16,794 nt of DNA, taken from positions 1 through 16,794 of the forward strand of contig JBDIBK010000092.1 in the NCBI GenBank assembly GCA_039812845.1, read 5' to 3'. The position numbers and the translations under genes were made by a program. Below, in pieces: positions 14,002-16,794 of this stretch (positions within the stretch are counted from its first letter, which is position 1; the number at the start of each line of letters is the position of its first letter). The DNA comes from JACTMJ01 sp039812845. GTDB lineage: Bacteria > Acidobacteriota > Terriglobia > Bryobacterales > Bryobacteraceae. Below the pieces are notes generated by a model. The model saw nothing but the letters and a program-made list of their open reading frames with translations. It made no database searches and had not been told where the DNA came from.

Positions 14002-14584
14002 GTTCGTCGCCCTCCCCAGTCAGACTGCCGAATCAAGCTCTCTTATGATAACCCCCCAACCTCTGTCCCGCGCCATGCTCGGCGCCCGGAATGCGCCAGA
14101 AAGTGGGTCCGCTGGCAATATATCTTGAGTTTCCCTATCTGGGTATAGCGTGAATCAGGCGAACGCGGGTCGATTTCAAGGTGAATTCCCGTTGGAATGG
14201 GGCCGGCAGCGCGTCAAAACCCGCTGCTTCCCCGCCATTCCGATCCGCAACAATGCGGGATAGATTTGTGTACTTTGGAGCATCTCCAGAACGGGGGCGC
14301 GCGGCAGACAACGACACCGCAACCCGTTGACAATGCACACCTCGCCGAATGAGCGCTCAGCGTCAACGCACGAGTTCCCGCCGCTTCCGTGTTTCGCGAT
14401 TTCGCCCTCGCGCCGCACCCTGCCGGTACCGTTCACTGACGAGAGTTTCCCTCCAACCCGAAACATTCCCCGTTCGATGATTTCCAGTCGTCTGCATTCA
14501 TAGACGCTGATCTAATGGGAAGGCCTGAGAAGGTGCGACCGCCAGCGGCGGCCAAAGAGACCCGAGACAAGAGGAGACTGTGGA
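14002..14584. other. 583-bp non-coding region between divergent genes
   Basis: This region should hold the promoters of both the Ig-repeat gene (leftward) and the radical SAM gene (rightward). Rightward, TTGACA occurs at 14327-14332 but no good -10 follows at 16-18 nt. Leftward, TTATCATAAG near 14042-14051 is a weak -10 candidate. Just before the radical SAM start a small stem CCGCC (14539-14543) / GGCGG (14547-14551) precedes the Shine-Dalgarno. Short frames in this region have no coding character. Confidence 0.45.
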
Positions 14585-16711
14585 ATGTCCAAGACAGTAA
14601 AGTATGCGGAAAAGGCGGTGGCCGTATCGGCGGACCTCGCCTGGCGCGCCTTCGAGAAGCTAAACAGCATTAACCAGCGTCCGTCGTTCACCCCCAAGTG
14701 GACCGACAAACCCCTGCTCAAGAGCTATCAGAAGGTGAAGCCCCCTCTGGGCTGGCCGCGTACGACGGATTCGCTCTGTCCCAAGTGTATCCCTGAGATC
14801 CGGGAAAAGGTTCTGAACGGCGAAATGCCCGTGGATCTGCTTCGCAACGAGAAAATGGGCGAAATCAAAGCCCAGATCATCGAGCGCGACGGCAAGATCA
14901 TGATGGTCAAGGATTGCCCCATCCACGGCCACTTCGAGGACGTCATGTCCATCGACCCCGCGTTCTACCGCCACCTCGAAACGGTCTTTCCCGGCCGCGA
15001 CATCCGCGCTCACAACGACAAGCATCTCCACAAGCACGGTTCGAGCAACATTCTCCACGGCCGCGGCGCTGTGCTCACGATCGACCTCACGAACCGCTGC
15101 AACATGATGTGCGATCCCTGCTTCATGGACGCCAATCAGGTTGGCTTCGTCCATGAGCTCACCTGGGACGACATCAAGACCCTCCTCGATAACGCCCTCG
15201 ATATCAAGCCGCGCCGTCAGATGTCGGTGCAGTTCTCCGGCGGCGAGCCCACCATCTCCCCGTACTTCCTCGATGCCGTTCGCTACTCGAAGAAGGTCGG
15301 CTACAACTCGGTGCAGGCGGCCACCAATGGGATCGAGTTCGCCCAGAGCCCCGAGTTCTGCCGTCAGGCGGCGGAAGCGGGTCTGCGCTACGCGTACCTG
15401 CAGTTCGACGGCATCGGCAACGAAGCCAACAGCCACCGCGCCGTGGGCAACCTTTTCGACGTGAAGCTGCGCGCCATTGAGAATCTCCACTCGAACGGCG
15501 TCGAAATCGTTCCGGTCACCACCATCATCAACGGCATCAACAACGAGCAGGTGGGTCGCATCATCGAGTTCGCGCTCGACAATCCCAAGAAGATCAGCTT
15601 CATCAGCTTCCAGCCCGTTTCCTTTACGGGCCGCGACGAGGCCATCACCGACGAACGCCGCCGCGCGCAGCGCTACACCCTCTCCCACCTCGCCCACGAC
15701 ATCAAGAACCAGGTGGGAATCGGAGAGCCCGCCCGGGATTGGTTCCCGATCTCCTTCATGAGCACCTTCTCCGATTGGGCCGACCATGTTCATGGTCCCC
15801 AGTCCGATTGGGGCCAGCTCTCCTGCGGATGCCACCCCAACTGCGGCATCGGCATGGGCATGATGGTGGATAAGGAAACCAAGGAAGCGCGTCCGATTAC
15901 CCAGTTCATCAACGCGGACCGCCTCGCCAAGGATATCGCCAAGGTCACCGACGGCGGACGCAACAAGTTCTTCTCCATTCTCGGCGTGGCCCTCGCGCTG
16001 CTCCGCAATTACGATCCGTTCCAGGCGCCCACCCACTTCCGCATCGTGGACCTGATGAAGAAGTTCGACAAGAGCTTCAACGCCTCCGGCCACAATTACG
16101 GCAGCGTGGGCAAGGACCGCACCCTCGCCGACGTCGAGAAGCGCCGCGGCGACCGCTGGAACTTCCTTTTCATCGCCGCGATGTGGTTCCAGGATCTGTT
16201 CAACTACGATTTCCGCCGCACCGAACAGTGCATCATTCCGTATGCCACCCAGGACGGCGAAATCTCCTTCTGCGCCTACAATACCGGCGTGGGCTGGCGG
16301 AACATCATCGAGAAGATGCACATGACCGCCACGCTCACCAAGTGGTACGAAGAGAAGGGCCGCCATAAGATCTACGCCGGCGGCAAGAGCGTCGAACTCG
16401 ACAGCACGAAGCATCGGCTGGTCGTGAACGAGGATGCCGTCCATGCCGAGCGCCAGCACGACCTCGACGAGCTGGGCATCGCCAAGACCTCCAGGGAAGA
16501 AAAGGCCCGCGCGCGGGATTCCAAGCTGAAGGAAGCGGCGCACGACGCCCAGATGGAGAAACTCTACCGCCAGATGGTGCTCGGGGAACCCGAAGCGCCC
16601 AAGGGCAATTTCGTGTCGCTCGATGCGCTCGCCGGCTCCGGCGCGACGGCGGGCATCGCCCCCGCTCCCGCGAAGAAGGAGAGCGATCTCGTAGGCACGC
16701 AGGGAGACTAA
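14585..16711 (+). CDS. Radical SAM protein, tetraether synthase (Tes/MJ0619)-like
   Basis: This 708-residue enzyme has the radical SAM motif CxxxCxxC at C172, C176 and C179 (LTNRCNMMCDPCF), which binds the 4Fe-4S cluster that cleaves S-adenosylmethionine. SGGEP (218-222) is the SAM-binding glycine motif. It carries further cysteine groups: CPKC (65-68) with CPIHG (111-115) at the N-terminus, CGCHPNCG (414-421) after the barrel, and C549/C563 in the block from EQCIIPYATQDG to SFCAYN. This whole order matches what I recall of archaeal Tes/MJ0619, which joins lipid chains tail to tail to make tetraether lipids. Homologues occur in Acidobacteria that make membrane-spanning lipids. Residues 600-708 are a charged, Ala/Pro-rich tail, probably disordered. 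AGAGGAGA precedes the ATG. Fairly sure of the superfamily and the Tes-like architecture; the substrate is inferred. Other multi-cluster radical SAM paralogues remain possible. Confidence 0.85.
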   Translation: MSKTVKYAEKAVAVSADLAWRAFEKLNSINQRPSFTPKWTDKPLLKSYQKVKPPLGWPRTTDSLCPKCIPEIREKVLNGEMPVDLLRNEKMGEIKAQIIERDGKIMMVKDCPIHGHFEDVMSIDPAFYRHLETVFPGRDIRAHNDKHLHKHGSSNILHGRGAVLTIDLTNRCNMMCDPCFMDANQVGFVHELTWDDIKTLLDNALDIKPRRQMSVQFSGGEPTISPYFLDAVRYSKKVGYNSVQAATNGIEFAQSPEFCRQAAEAGLRYAYLQFDGIGNEANSHRAVGNLFDVKLRAIENLHSNGVEIVPVTTIINGINNEQVGRIIEFALDNPKKISFISFQPVSFTGRDEAITDERRRAQRYTLSHLAHDIKNQVGIGEPARDWFPISFMSTFSDWADHVHGPQSDWGQLSCGCHPNCGIGMGMMVDKETKEARPITQFINADRLAKDIAKVTDGGRNKFFSILGVALALLRNYDPFQAPTHFRIVDLMKKFDKSFNASGHNYGSVGKDRTLADVEKRRGDRWNFLFIAAMWFQDLFNYDFRRTEQCIIPYATQDGEISFCAYNTGVGWRNIIEKMHMTATLTKWYEEKGRHKIYAGGKSVELDSTKHRLVVNEDAVHAERQHDLDELGIAKTSREEKARARDSKLKEAAHDAQMEKLYRQMVLGEPEAPKGNFVSLDALAGSGATAGIAPAPAKKESDLVGTQGD

Positions 16712-16774
16712 GTTCGCAGCCAGTTCGAACCGTCAAATCCTTTCCACAGTTCTGCAAAGGCAGAAACTCTTCCG

Positions 16775-16794
16775 CCCGCGCCGCAAGGCGCGGG
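16775..16794 (+). terminator. Terminator-like hairpin at the window edge
   Basis: CCCGCGCC (16775-16782) and GGCGCGGG (16787-16794) form a perfect 8-bp GC stem closed by a GCAA (GNRA) tetraloop, 63 nt after the radical SAM stop. The window ends here, so any T-run cannot be seen. Confidence 0.6.

Noticed and set aside
11755..14148. 797-codon open frame on the plus strand, opposite the Ig-repeat gene
   Set aside because: It is antisense to a gene with clear domains and a signal peptide. Its translation is Arg/Gly/His-rich with no motif, as expected from GC-rich codon bias on the other strand.
14660..16543. 627-codon open frame antisense to the radical SAM gene
   Set aside because: It mirrors the radical SAM codons (long runs of Val, Asp, Leu, Glu and Ala) and has no Shine-Dalgarno or domain.

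Overview
The window is GC-rich, densely packed bacterial chromosome. Several traits fit Acidobacteriota, most likely the Solibacter/Bryobacter side: a PEP-CTERM secreted protein, a very large protein built from tandem putative-Ig (He_PIG-like) domains, YCII/VOC small proteins, a ureide-permease-like DMT transporter, and a Tes-like radical SAM enzyme. The taxon is inferred from gene content only; there is no rRNA or marker gene here. No tRNA, rRNA, CRISPR array, IS element or phage gene was found.

Layout. 2-640 (+) is the 3' end of an unrecognised protein cut by the window edge. 885-3680 (+) is a tight run: a Wzm/TagG-like ABC-2 permease, its Wzt/TagH-like ATPase (14-nt overlap), and an AlaX-type alanyl-tRNA editing protein 5 nt later. 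It ends in an 18-bp tandem repeat that carries stop codons for both this run and the convergent ureide-permease-like transporter (3731-4792, -). 4936-6182 (-) is a two-gene operon: a one-chain YCII-VOC fusion and a second YCII protein, joined by an ATGA overlap. Divergent from it is a Trm112-family protein (6407-6667, +), followed by a frameshifted PIN-domain toxin remnant (6707-7114, -).

7374-10819 (+) holds a PEP-CTERM protein with a strong terminator hairpin, an ECF-type sigma-factor-like protein with a good promoter, a small two-helix membrane protein, and an extended-SDR NAD-dependent epimerase. Convergent to these is a 1043-residue secreted Ig-repeat protein (10870-14001, -). After a 583-bp non-coding stretch comes the 708-residue radical SAM protein (14585-16711, +), with a terminator-like hairpin at the window edge.

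How the genes relate. The ABC pair should export a surface glycan, and the PEP-CTERM and Ig-repeat proteins are cell-surface or secreted. The most interesting gene is the radical SAM enzyme. Its cysteine layout (N-terminal CxxC and CPxHG, a CxxxCxxC radical SAM core, a CxCxxxC group, then a Cys pair around a PYATxDG stretch) resembles archaeal tetraether synthase Tes/MJ0619. It is therefore a candidate for tail-to-tail coupling of lipid chains to make bacterial membrane-spanning lipids. That assignment rests on motifs recalled by eye and was not tested by search.
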